Positions 7,866 through 16,025 of a DNA stretch of 64,000 bases are shown here, piece after piece. Location: contig NZ_CALIXW010000036.1 of NCBI RefSeq assembly GCF_938046015.1, positions 124,001 through 188,000 of the forward strand. The letters run 5' to 3'. The translations under genes and the position numbers were made by a program. The DNA comes from an uncultured Porphyromonas sp. (lineage in GTDB: Bacteria; Bacteroidota; Bacteroidia; Bacteroidales; Porphyromonadaceae). The stretch's first letter is position 1. Every line of letters begins with the position of its first letter. The notes under the pieces are model-generated. The model saw only the letters and a list, made by a program, of their open reading frames with translations. It ran no database searches and was not told the origin of the DNA.

Positions 7866-9902
7866 CTATCGGCCTAGGAGCTGTTTGACCTGCGTGCAGA
7901 CGTTCTGGGCGGTGAAGCCGAGCTTCTCGTCCAGTACCTTGTAGGGTGCAGAGAAGCCGAAGGAGTTAAGCCCCCAGATGCTGCCGTTGTCCCCTACGAG
8001 TCCGAGGAGGTTGACGGGGAGCCCTGCGGTGAGTCCGAAGCGCTTGATTCCCTGGGGCAGTACCTCGTCCTGATATTCCTTGGGCTGCTGGCGGAAGAGT
8101 CCTTCGCTAGGTACGGCCGAGATCTGTAGGCGTATGCCCTCGGCGCGCAGCAGAGGTGCAGCCTCTACGAGTGTGGAGACCTCGCTGCCGTTAGCGATGA
8201 GGACGACCTCGGGCTGTGCGTCGGCTAGGACGACATAGCCCCCGCGTGTAGCTGCCTCGGCAGCCTCGCGGCGCGTCTGTCCCTCGGGAGCGGGGAGGTC
8301 GTTGATGTTCTGTCGCGAGAGGATCAGCGCTGTAGGCGTATGCGTGTTCTCCATCGCCATGCGCCAGGCTACGGTCGTCTCCTCGACGTCGCAGGGGCGC
8401 AGGACGAGGACGCTGTCTCTGCCGCTGTGGTTCTGCAGCTTCTCCATCAGACGGATCTGTGCCTCCTGCTCTACGGGCTCGTGCGTCGGGCCATCCTCGC
8501 CGACGCGGAAGGCGTCGTGCGTCCAGATGAACTTGACGGGCAGCTCCATCAGAGCAGCCATACGGACGGCGGGCTTCATGTAGTCCGAGAAGACGAAGAA
8601 GGTACCGCAGGCAGGGATGACCCCACCGTGCAGCGCCATACCGATGCAGAGGCAGGCCATCGTTAGTTCAGCCACGCCAGGCTGGAGGAAGGCACCGCCG
8701 AAGTCCCCACGGGAGAGAGCACGCGTCTTCTTGAGGAAGCCATCGGTCTTATCAGAATTCGAGAGGTCGGCCGAGGCCACGATCATATTCTCTACCTGCG
8801 TGGCCAGGGCGCTGAGTACCGTAGCGGAGGCAGCACGCGTGGCCTGATTGGGCTTCTGCTCTACCTGGCTCCAGTCGATGCTGGGGGCCGCGCCTCCGAA
8901 CCAGCGCTCTAGCTTGGCCGCACGGTCAGGGTTCTCCACAGCCCAGCGTGCCTCTTCCTCACGGCGTGCAGCTGCTAGCTGACGGAGCTCGGAGAGGCGT
9001 GCGTTGTAGAGGGCCTGGACGTCGGGGAAGATGCGGAAGGGATCCTCGGGATCACCCCCCAGATGGCGTACCGTAGCGGCGAAGTCAGCCCCTGCAGCCG
9101 AGAGTGGCTGGCCGTGCGTGCTCACCTTGTCCTCGAAGCTCGAGCCGTCGGCAGCTACAGCACCGCGGCCCATGATGGTGCGGCCGATGATGAGTGTAGG
9201 CTGCCCGACGGTAGCCTTGGCCTCGGTGAGGGCTGCTCGGATCGCGTCGCTGTCGCAGCCGTCGATAGAGAGGACCTTCCAGCCCCAGGCGCGGTACTTT
9301 GCCGCTACATCCTCGCTATCGACTTCGTCTACCTTGGTCGAGAGCTGGATGTTATTGGCATCGTAGTACATGATGAGGTTGTCTAGCCCGAGGTGTCCCG
9401 CGACACGTCCAGCGCCCTGCGAGATCTCCTCCTGGATCCCCCCGTCGGAGATGTAGGCATAGATCGTCTGGCTCATGACCCAGCCGAGACGCTCGGCGAG
9501 GAACTTGGCTGTGATGGCTGCACCGACAGCGAAGGTATGCCCCTGACCGAGGGGCCCCGAGGTGTTCTCGATGCCGCGCTCTACATCTACCTCAGGATGC
9601 CCAGGCGTGGGGCTGCCCCACTGGCGGAGCTGCTTGAGCTCCTCCATATCGAACTTGCCGACCAGTGCCAGCTGTGCGTAGAGCATAGGGGACATGTGTC
9701 CGGGGTCGAGGAAGAAGCGGTCACGCCCCGACCAAGTAGGTCTGTCAGGATCGAAGATGAGGAACTCGGAGTAGAGCGTGTTGATGAAGTCTGCTCCACC
9801 CATAGCTCCACCAGGGTGACCACTCTTAGCGCGCTCCACCATAGCGGCGGAGAGGATGCGGATGTTGTCCGCTGCCCGCGTCATTAGCTGCTTGTCGTTC
9901 AT
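7866..9902 (-). CDS. tkt: Transketolase
   Basis: A 678-residue thiamine-diphosphate enzyme that moves two-carbon units between sugar phosphates. The N-terminal domain has SGHPGGAMGGADF, a GPLGQG substrate/TPP loop and a TPP/Mg site in a GDGG-like segment (ISDGGIQEEISQ). The central domain has the EPVEQEAQIRLM glutamate motif, and the C-terminal domain is complete. It is the first gene of a six-gene run. A -7 box lies at 10001-10008, giving a leader of about 90 nt. In ISDGG, serine replaces the more common glycine before Asp; the motif is otherwise intact. Confidence 0.96.
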   Translation of the reverse strand: MNDKQLMTRAADNIRILSAAMVERAKSGHPGGAMGGADFINTLYSEFLIFDPDRPTWSGRDRFFLDPGHMSPMLYAQLALVGKFDMEELKQLRQWGSPTPGHPEVDVERGIENTSGPLGQGHTFAVGAAITAKFLAERLGWVMSQTIYAYISDGGIQEEISQGAGRVAGHLGLDNLIMYYDANNIQLSTKVDEVDSEDVAAKYRAWGWKVLSIDGCDSDAIRAALTEAKATVGQPTLIIGRTIMGRGAVAADGSSFEDKVSTHGQPLSAAGADFAATVRHLGGDPEDPFRIFPDVQALYNARLSELRQLAAARREEEARWAVENPDRAAKLERWFGGAAPSIDWSQVEQKPNQATRAASATVLSALATQVENMIVASADLSNSDKTDGFLKKTRALSRGDFGGAFLQPGVAELTMACLCIGMALHGGVIPACGTFFVFSDYMKPAVRMAALMELPVKFIWTHDAFRVGEDGPTHEPVEQEAQIRLMEKLQNHSGRDSVLVLRPCDVEETTVAWRMAMENTHTPTALILSRQNINDLPAPEGQTRREAAEAATRGGYVVLADAQPEVVLIANGSEVSTLVEAAPLLRAEGIRLQISAVPSEGLFRQQPKEYQDEVLPQGIKRFGLTAGLPVNLLGLVGDNGSIWGLNSFGFSAPYKVLDEKLGFTAQNVCTQVKQLLGR

Positions 9903-10000
9903 GAGCTGTGTGATTATGATTAAGTTCAGCCTTTTGTATCGTGTCGTCTCTCAGGCAGCTGGGGGCGGATGCTCCTCCAAGGGCTGCCGTTTGACTAGTC

Positions 10001-10008
10001 CAAAGATA
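10001..10008 (-). promoter_or_regulatory. Promoter -7 box for tkt operon
   Basis: On the minus strand this reads TATCTTTG, an exact match to the Bacteroidota -7 consensus TAnnTTTG, about 100 bp before the tkt ATG. No clear -33 TTTG is seen. Confidence 0.65.
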
Positions 10009-10129
10009 CGATAATTCGCCCTATCCCTTGCCTGCCTGCAGTAGCTCTGTGGGGCGGACGCATGCTCCTGCAGGGAGAGGCCTCATGCTCGCTCTGCACG
10101 CCCCTCTCTAGGAGTCTGGTCGGGCTGCG

Positions 10130-10210
10130 CTGACTGATATCCCTCAAGGGGCTGACTGCTATCCCTCAGCACGCTGACTGCTACCCATCGGGAGGCTGAC
10201 TGATATCCCT
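10130..10210 (+). repeat. Intergenic 22-bp-unit element, copy B (4 units)
   Basis: TGACTG recurs at 10131, 10153, 10175 and 10197, exactly 22 bp apart. Units 1 and 4 have GATATCCCT, unit 2 GCTATCCCTCAG, and unit 3 GCTACCCATCGGGAGG. This copy is less regular than most: unit 1 lacks the GAGGG half and no ACGTC variant is seen. It lies between the TonB-receptor 3' end and the tkt promoter (tandem gap 9903-10376). The gap otherwise holds the tkt promoter and the hairpin at 10299-10338. Confidence 0.82.
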
Positions 10211-10298
10211 AAAAGCGTTGCGGCCTTAGTCGGGGTGCGCCGAGCGGCGAAGTTCGTCGCAGCCGTACTTGCCCCCTCCGCCGTCCTCTATATGCAGG

Positions 10299-10338
10299 AA
10301 GCCTCCTCGATCCCGAGCGTGCGGGATCGAGGAGGCTT
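10299..10338. terminator. Hairpin after the TonB receptor gene
   Basis: A perfect 16-bp stem (10299-10314 with 10323-10338) around an 8-nt loop lies 39 bp after the receptor stop. There is no long T-run on either side, so its strength as an intrinsic terminator is uncertain. Confidence 0.7.
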
Positions 10339-10376
10339 GTCCTTAGGAGGCTACTTAGCCGTCTAAGCGAAGTCCG

Positions 10377-12377
10377 CTAGAGGCTGTAGCTGAGCTGAGC
10401 GGCGACCCAGCGCCTTGGCTGCTCGACGCCTGAGAAGTCATTGTACTTCGTCGCCGTGAGGTTGCTTACCTCGAGGCCGAGCTTCACGCGGGAGCTGTAG
10501 CGGTAGTCCAGCTTAGCATCCAGCGTCGCATAGGCTTCGCTCTGGGAGACGCGCTTCTGCACGCGCAGCGCCCAGCTGCCCTCTAGGCGGGGGCCGATCT
10601 GGTAGCCGAGGCGTGCGGTGAACTTATGCTTGAGGTAGTTGAGGGCGTACATCGAGATGATCTGTCCTGCATCGTGCTCCTGCGTCATGTAGAGGTAGTC
10701 GAGCTGCAGGCGGCTACCGAGCCCTAGGAAGGGCAGGTACTCCCCGTAGCGGAGGCTTAGGCCGAGCTCGAGGCCACGGTTTTCGGTCTTCCCTATGTTG
10801 CGCGAGACCCACTTGGTGTCGCTAGCTGCGGTCTTCGTCCAGTCCAGTAGGTTGGTGCCGTGGGAGAAGAAGCCCGAGACGTAGCCCTGCAGGAGGCTCG
10901 TCGTGTAGCGCGCCGAGAGCTCGACACCCTCAGACTGCTCCTCACGGAGGCCCGTACCTGCCTGCTGTATGGGCGAGGAATACCAGAGGTCGGTGAAGGA
11001 GGGGAGGCGCATGCTGCGGCTCCAGCTGGCCGAGAGGCTCAGTGCCCCCGTGGGGCGATAGCTGATGCTCGCCGAGGGTAGCAGGCGCGTCTTGATACCC
11101 TCGAGGCTCGTAGCCTGTAGGAGAGCTCCCGCCGAGAGCGTCCACTGCTCGAGGCGCAGGCTGTGCTCTAGGGCAAGGCTGCTATTGGTACGACCATCGT
11201 ACTTGGTGTAGTGCTCCTCGGCGCGAGCACGTAGGCGGCCTAGGTTGCTGCTGACGATTTCTTCGTGGCGCAGCTCACCTGCGAGCGTTGTCAGCCCCAG
11301 GACGCTGCTGTAGTTGAGCGCAAGGCTGGCGCTGTAGTTATTGCTTCGGTGGTAATTGCGGTACTGGGGGGAGCCCTTCGTCAGGTCAAACTGGTCGTAA
11401 CCCCTGTCCCAGGCGAGCGTGGGGATGATGCGTAGGCGTCCGCTGCCTAGCTCGCCACGTAGGGAGGAGAAGTAGCGACGAGAGTACTCGTACTGCATGG
11501 GGTAGCGCACGGAGTAGAAGCTATTGGCACCGAACTGCTTGTCGAGCATCCCTACCTGTAGGGTCATCTTGTCCGCGGGGCTGAGCTGGTACTGGGTCTG
11601 CCAGAGGGCGCGGTTGATGAGGTAGTCGGTGTTGTCGATGTAGCCTGCACTGGAGCGGCTGCTGGCGGAGAGGCTATTGATGCTGCGTCCCCACTTGGTC
11701 GTACCGCGTGCCTCGACGCCGAAGAGGCGGTGCTGGCCCCCCGAGATCGTAGCGGAGAAGCCGTCGCGCTGGTCGTGTCTTGTGATGATATTGATGGCCC
11801 CAGAGAAGGCTCCCGAGCCGTAGATGAGTGCTGCGGGGCCACGTAGCACCTCGATGCGCTCAATGTCGGAGAGGTTCACGGGGAGGTCGAAGCTGAGGTG
11901 GCCGGTCTGCGCGCTGGTGAGGTTCACGCCGTTCAGCAGGACGAGGGTCTGGTCCTGATGGCCGCCACGTATGGAGATGTCGGACTGTACGCCATGGGCG
12001 CCGCGCTGGGAGACATCGACCCCAGCGACGTAGATGAGGAGATCCTGGATACTGCGCACCGGCGCCGCAGCGATATCCTTAGCTGTGAGGACAGTGACGA
12101 GCTTCGTGGCCTCACCGAGGGGTGTAGCGAGCTTGGAGGCGGTGACGGTGACGGCCTCGATCTCGTACTCACGCTCTCTGTCGGGCGAGGTGCGTGGGTC
12201 GCGCCCCGAGACATTCTGCGCGCTAGCGGTGCTGCTGTAGGCGCACGCCAGAGCCAGCGAGCAGAGCGTGCCGATGGTGACGACACGGTGCATCGTGTTG
12301 AAGGCTCCGTAACCCTTGCGGGTCATCCGTCGGAAGCGGAGCGTGGGAGCCTGCTGCAAATTGCTTTGCTTGGTCAT
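10377..12377 (-). CDS. TonB-dependent outer-membrane receptor
   Basis: A gated outer-membrane transporter of up to 666 residues. A signal peptide (MHRVVTIGTLCSLALACAYSSTASAQ) begins at residue 29, so the ATG at 12293 may be the true start; the upstream ATG at 12377 would add 28 basic residues. Next come a TonB-box-like EIEAVTVTASK, a plug domain (about 80-190) with VLRGPAALIYGSGAFSGAINIIT, and a beta-barrel ending in aromatic AQLSYSL. It lacks the large N-terminal carboxypeptidase-like domain of SusC proteins, and no SusD gene is present. It resembles the BtuB/FepA size class. It follows the symporter gene by 18 bp, suggesting that both handle one solute. The ligand is unknown. Confidence 0.9.
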   Translation of the reverse strand: MTKQSNLQQAPTLRFRRMTRKGYGAFNTMHRVVTIGTLCSLALACAYSSTASAQNVSGRDPRTSPDREREYEIEAVTVTASKLATPLGEATKLVTVLTAKDIAAAPVRSIQDLLIYVAGVDVSQRGAHGVQSDISIRGGHQDQTLVLLNGVNLTSAQTGHLSFDLPVNLSDIERIEVLRGPAALIYGSGAFSGAINIITRHDQRDGFSATISGGQHRLFGVEARGTTKWGRSINSLSASSRSSAGYIDNTDYLINRALWQTQYQLSPADKMTLQVGMLDKQFGANSFYSVRYPMQYEYSRRYFSSLRGELGSGRLRIIPTLAWDRGYDQFDLTKGSPQYRNYHRSNNYSASLALNYSSVLGLTTLAGELRHEEIVSSNLGRLRARAEEHYTKYDGRTNSSLALEHSLRLEQWTLSAGALLQATSLEGIKTRLLPSASISYRPTGALSLSASWSRSMRLPSFTDLWYSSPIQQAGTGLREEQSEGVELSARYTTSLLQGYVSGFFSHGTNLLDWTKTAASDTKWVSRNIGKTENRGLELGLSLRYGEYLPFLGLGSRLQLDYLYMTQEHDAGQIISMYALNYLKHKFTARLGYQIGPRLEGSWALRVQKRVSQSEAYATLDAKLDYRYSSRVKLGLEVSNLTATKYNDFSGVEQPRRWVAAQLSYSL

Positions 12378-12395
12378 AGGTGAATAATTAGAGGA

Positions 12396-13850
12396 TTATA
12401 CGTAGACCTTCGCCGCACGAGGCTGACGGAGCAGCCAGAGCCCGACGAAGGTAAAGAGTCCATTGAAGAGGAGGATCTCGTAGCCTACCTTGTAGCCCCA
12501 CAGCAGTTCGCAGCTATAGGCCAGGGCGTAGCTGACGAAGGGCGAGAGGAGACACACATAGGGAGTGTAGCGATCCCGCACGGCGTAGTGCGTCAAGAGG
12601 CCGAAGGCATAGAGCCCCAGCAGCGGCCCGTAGGTGTAGGATACGGCGGTGAAGATGGTCGTCAGTAGCGAGCCCTGCTGTATCCCCCCGATGAAGAGTA
12701 CCATCAGGGCGAAGGCCACGCACATCGCCAGATGTATCCACCAGCGGCGGCGAGCCGTCTGCGCTTCGTCCTCGAGGTTCATGCCGAGGAAGTCGGTACA
12801 GACCGAGGTGGTCAGCGAGGTGAGGGCGGAGTCGGCATTGGAGAAGGACGCCGCCGTGATCCCGAGGGTGAAGCAGATCATCACTCCGCTGCCTAGGTAG
12901 CCCGAGGCAAGAAAGGGCAGGATCTCATCACCCCGCTCGGGGAGCGTGATGCCGCGGGCAGAGGCATAGCCCAGGAGGAGGATACCTAGGACGAGGAAGA
13001 GGTAGTTCAGCGGGATGAAGCCGAAGCCATAGCTGAGCATATTGCGCTGCGCCTCGGGGAGGCTGCGGCAGCTGAGGTTCTTCTGCATCATGTTCTGATC
13101 CAGCCCCGTCATCACCACGACGATGAAGGCCCCACTGATCAGCTGCTTCCATAGATAGAGCGGACTGGCGACATCATCGAGGACGAAGATGCGGCTGTGG
13201 GGAGACTGTCGTACGAGCTCCACGATGCCGCCGAGGTCGAGCTGCATCTGCGTCGAGACCTCGTAGATGGTGAAGATGAGGGCTAGGACGAGGCAGATCG
13301 TCTGTAGGACATCCGTCCAGATGATGGTGCCCATCCCTCCGCGCTGGGTGTAGAGCCAGATGATCCCGACGACCCCGACGACAGTCAGACTATAGGGCAC
13401 GCCCATAGGGGCAAAGACCAGAGACTGCAGGATCATCGTGATCAGGTAGAGCTTGGCCGCGGCGCCGAAGAGCTTCGAGATAAGGAAGAAGAGTGCCCCC
13501 GTCCTGTAGCTCCAGCGGCCGAAGCGCTGCTCGAGGTAGCTGTAGATGGAGACGAGCCGCAACCTGTAGTACAGCGGGAGCAGTACGTAGCAGACGATGA
13601 GGTAGCCGAGGAAGAAGCCGAAGACGAGCTGCATGTAGCTCATGTCCGCACTTCCGACCATCCCCGGGACGGAGACGAAGGTCACGCCCGAGATGGAGTC
13701 CCCGAGCATCCCGATGGCGACGACCCACCAGGGGCTGGTGCGCCCCGCGAGGAAGAACTCGGCATTGCTCGAGCGTCTACGCGTGAGCCAGGTAATGAAG
13801 AAGAGGAAGAGGAGGTATAGGACGAAGGTCAGGAGGACACCAGAGATCAT
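12396..13850 (-). CDS. Sodium:solute symporter (SSS family)
   Basis: A 484-residue protein with about 13 predicted membrane helices. Family features are an early AEFFLAGRTSPWWVVAIGMLGDSISGVTFVSVPG stretch, equivalent to the conserved region around helix 1, and later TGLDQNMMQKNLSCRS and FSNADSALTSLTTSVCTDF motifs, the latter contributing to the Na+ site in this fold. It probably imports a small organic solute with Na+. It is immediately upstream of the TonB-dependent receptor, so an outer-membrane/inner-membrane uptake pair is plausible. SSS substrates range from sugars and proline to pantothenate and sialic acid, and cannot be predicted here. Confidence 0.9.
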   Translation of the reverse strand: MISGVLLTFVLYLLFLFFITWLTRRRSSNAEFFLAGRTSPWWVVAIGMLGDSISGVTFVSVPGMVGSADMSYMQLVFGFFLGYLIVCYVLLPLYYRLRLVSIYSYLEQRFGRWSYRTGALFFLISKLFGAAAKLYLITMILQSLVFAPMGVPYSLTVVGVVGIIWLYTQRGGMGTIIWTDVLQTICLVLALIFTIYEVSTQMQLDLGGIVELVRQSPHSRIFVLDDVASPLYLWKQLISGAFIVVVMTGLDQNMMQKNLSCRSLPEAQRNMLSYGFGFIPLNYLFLVLGILLLGYASARGITLPERGDEILPFLASGYLGSGVMICFTLGITAASFSNADSALTSLTTSVCTDFLGMNLEDEAQTARRRWWIHLAMCVAFALMVLFIGGIQQGSLLTTIFTAVSYTYGPLLGLYAFGLLTHYAVRDRYTPYVCLLSPFVSYALAYSCELLWGYKVGYEILLFNGLFTFVGLWLLRQPRAAKVYV

Positions 13851-13948
13851 GATCGTGTGTGGGGTTGCTGCAGAGGCGAGGCACTAGGGCCTGCTGCATC
13901 CGACTTATGCTGTGGGCTTACTCTAGGGACTATGGCGTGGAATAGAGA

Positions 13949-14776
13949 CTAAGGGGCGATGCGGACACGCACGGCATCGACCTCGGTGCCAGTGAAGATG
14001 CTCGCCAGCTCGGCGAACTTGTCGGAGCACTCCGTCGTGCGGTAGGAGATGCCTCCGCCTTGGCTGAGTCGCTGCTCCATCTCGGGGTGGCGATGTAGGT
14101 AGTCCTCCAGTGAGGCGGCTACCAGCTCGCCCTGAGAGATGATCTTGATATGCTCGGGCAGGGCTGCCTCTATCTTGGGACGCAGCAGCGGGTAGTGGGT
14201 GCAGGCTAGGATGAGGGTGTCGATATCGGCGTCCCGGGCTAGCAGCTGCTCTAGGTAGTGCCGTACGAAGTAGTCCGCCCCTGGGCTTTGGCTCTCGCCG
14301 TACTCCACTAGGGGCACCCACATGGGGCAGGCCTGCCCCGTCACCCGCACGTGGGGGAAGAGCTTGGCGATCTCGTGCTCGTAGGAGTGCGAGGAGATCG
14401 TCCCCGGGGTGGCGACGACGCCTACGTGACCTGTCTCGGTGAAGCCCTCGATGGCCTCCACTGTCGGGCGGATGACGCCTAGCACACGGCGGCTAGGGTC
14501 TTCGCTGAAGGGGAGGTAGTGCTGCTGGATCGCACGCAGCGCCTTGGCCGAGGCGGTATTACAGGCAAGGATCACCAGTGGGCAGCCCTCAGCGAAGAGG
14601 TACTCGACGGCCTGCAGGGTGAAGTCATTGATCACCTCGAAGGAGCGCGTGCCGTAGGGCGCACGTGCGTTGTCCCCGAGGTAGATATAGTCGTACTGGG
14701 GGAGCTGCTTGCGGATCGCGGAGAGGATGGTCAGGCCTCCGTAGCCTGAGTCGAAGATGCCAATAGGGGAGCGCAT
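13949..14776 (-). CDS. murI: Glutamate racemase
   Basis: Makes D-glutamate for peptidoglycan. The 275-residue product has the full set of motifs: IGIFDSGYGGLTIL at the N terminus, a YLGDNARAPYG loop, and the two catalytic cysteines Cys72 (ACNTASA) and Cys192 (ACTHYPLL). It starts 3 bp after the stop of a chromate-transporter gene, so it is probably read from the same transcript. A 98-bp space separates it from the downstream symporter gene, and I see no -7 promoter box there. Confidence 0.96.
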   Translation of the reverse strand: MRSPIGIFDSGYGGLTILSAIRKQLPQYDYIYLGDNARAPYGTRSFEVINDFTLQAVEYLFAEGCPLVILACNTASAKALRAIQQHYLPFSEDPSRRVLGVIRPTVEAIEGFTETGHVGVVATPGTISSHSYEHEIAKLFPHVRVTGQACPMWVPLVEYGESQSPGADYFVRHYLEQLLARDADIDTLILACTHYPLLRPKIEAALPEHIKIISQGELVAASLEDYLHRHPEMEQRLSQGGGISYRTTECSDKFAELASIFTGTEVDAVRVRIAP

Positions 14777-14779
14777 AGC

Positions 14780-15367
14780 CTAGGCTGGGATGATACTGTA
14801 GAAGAGCATGCCGAAGACGCCCGCCAGCCCGAGTATAAGGATGGGGCTGACGCGGAAGCGGTAGACGGCGATGAAGGCAGCGGCGAAGAGGACGAGGCTG
14901 AGGCCGAACTGCACGCGCTCCGTCTCTGGGGCGCCGAAGGTCTCGGCATTCATCAGCACCAGCGCTGCCGCTGCTATGAGGCCGACGATGGTCGGGCGTA
15001 GGACAGCGAAGATCCCCTTTAGGATGGGGCTATCCTTGTGCCGTACCAAGATGCGACTGACGGCGAGCATAAGGATGAAGGGGAGCCAAAGGATGGAGAG
15101 GGTCGTGATCAGAGAACCCAGCATAGCCATCGAGGGCGGGTAGCCCGCGTTGAGCACCGAGGTGTAGCCCACGTAGGTAGCCATGTTGATCCCGAGGGGG
15201 CCAGGCGTCATCTGGCTCACGGCGATGATGTCGGTGAACTCTGCCGAGCTCAGCCAGTGATGCTTCGTGACCACCTCGCCCTGAATGAGCGAGAGCATCG
15301 CGTAGCCGCCGCCGAAGCCTACGATACCGATTTTGGAGAAGACGAGGAAGAGCTGTAGGAAGATCAT
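14780..15367 (-). CDS. Chromate transporter half (CHR domain), second of pair
   Basis: A 195-residue membrane protein with the CHR signature: FSKIGIVGFGGGYAMLSLIQ near the N terminus and MTPGPLGINMATYVGY at about 75-90. Five or six helices are predicted. I place the start at the ATG at 15367 (MIFLQLF), 4 bp after the upstream stop; an ATG at 15400 would overlap the upstream gene by 29 bp. With the next gene it forms the two-gene short-chain CHR arrangement, in which two about 190-residue proteins replace the long ChrA. The family exports chromate or imports/exports related anions; the natural substrate here is unknown. Confidence 0.85.
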   Translation of the reverse strand: MIFLQLFLVFSKIGIVGFGGGYAMLSLIQGEVVTKHHWLSSAEFTDIIAVSQMTPGPLGINMATYVGYTSVLNAGYPPSMAMLGSLITTLSILWLPFILMLAVSRILVRHKDSPILKGIFAVLRPTIVGLIAAAALVLMNAETFGAPETERVQFGLSLVLFAAAFIAVYRFRVSPILILGLAGVFGMLFYSIIPA

Positions 15368-15371
15368 AGCA

Positions 15372-15920
15372 CTAGGGGCGACGTGAAGTGAGTAGGCCAT
15401 AGACCCAGCCGCAAAGCCCCGCCACGAGGATCACGTACACGGGAGAGACCCCGAGCAGATAGATGAGGCCTGCCGCAAGGATAGGGATCCAGAAGGTGTA
15501 GCGCGTCAGCTGTGCCGTGCGCGCCATGGAGAAGACGGGAGCCGCGATCATCGCTACGACTACGGGGCGTATGGCTCGGAAGGCGTACTCCACGAGCTGG
15601 ATATCCTTGTACTCATGGAAGAAGGCCGCCAGTAGCAGGATGATGACGAAGGAGGGGAGTACGTTGGCCCCAGCTGCCAGCAGAGCCATACGTACCCCGC
15701 CGAGCTTGTATCCGATGTGCCCAGCCATGTCGACGGCGAAGATGCCCGGGGTGGCCTGGGCTACGGCGAGGATGTCGAGGAACTCCTGCTTGCTGAGCCA
15801 GCCTGCCTTATCGACGATCTCACGCTCCATCATCGGGATCATGGCATAGCCGCCGCCGATGGTCGTGACGCCGATCTTGAAGAAGATGCTGAAGAGTTGT
15901 CGCTGCTCTTGGCGTGTCAT
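15372..15920 (-). CDS. Chromate transporter half (CHR domain), first of pair
   Basis: A 182-residue membrane protein with the CHR signature FFKIGVTTIGGGYAMIPMMEREIVDK and a second motif AQATPGIFAVDMAGHIGYKLGG. I chose the ATG at 15920 (MTRQEQRQLF), since a longer frame to 15971 adds residues that overlap the terminator upstream. It is followed within 5 bp by the second CHR gene. The two proteins are different enough that they probably form an obligate heterodimer, as reported for other short-chain CHR pairs (established for the family, inferred here). Confidence 0.85.
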   Translation of the reverse strand: MTRQEQRQLFSIFFKIGVTTIGGGYAMIPMMEREIVDKAGWLSKQEFLDILAVAQATPGIFAVDMAGHIGYKLGGVRMALLAAGANVLPSFVIILLLAAFFHEYKDIQLVEYAFRAIRPVVVAMIAAPVFSMARTAQLTRYTFWIPILAAGLIYLLGVSPVYVILVAGLCGWVYGLLTSRRP

Positions 15921-15963
15921 TGGGTAGAGTAGAGGGAGGACTGCTCCTGAGCCTAAAGAAAGG

Positions 15964-16003
15964 GCGAGCAAGTACCCTGCTGTAGGGCTAGGTACTTGCT
16001 CGC
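15964..16003 (-). terminator. Terminator after the pepO-like gene
   Basis: Arms 15964-15976 and 15991-16003 pair perfectly over 13 bp. On the minus strand the stem is followed by a T-rich stretch (CCTTTCTTTAGG), as expected for an intrinsic terminator of the peptidase gene. Confidence 0.8.
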
Positions 16004-16025
16004 TTGCCTTGGGAAGGGGAGTGGA

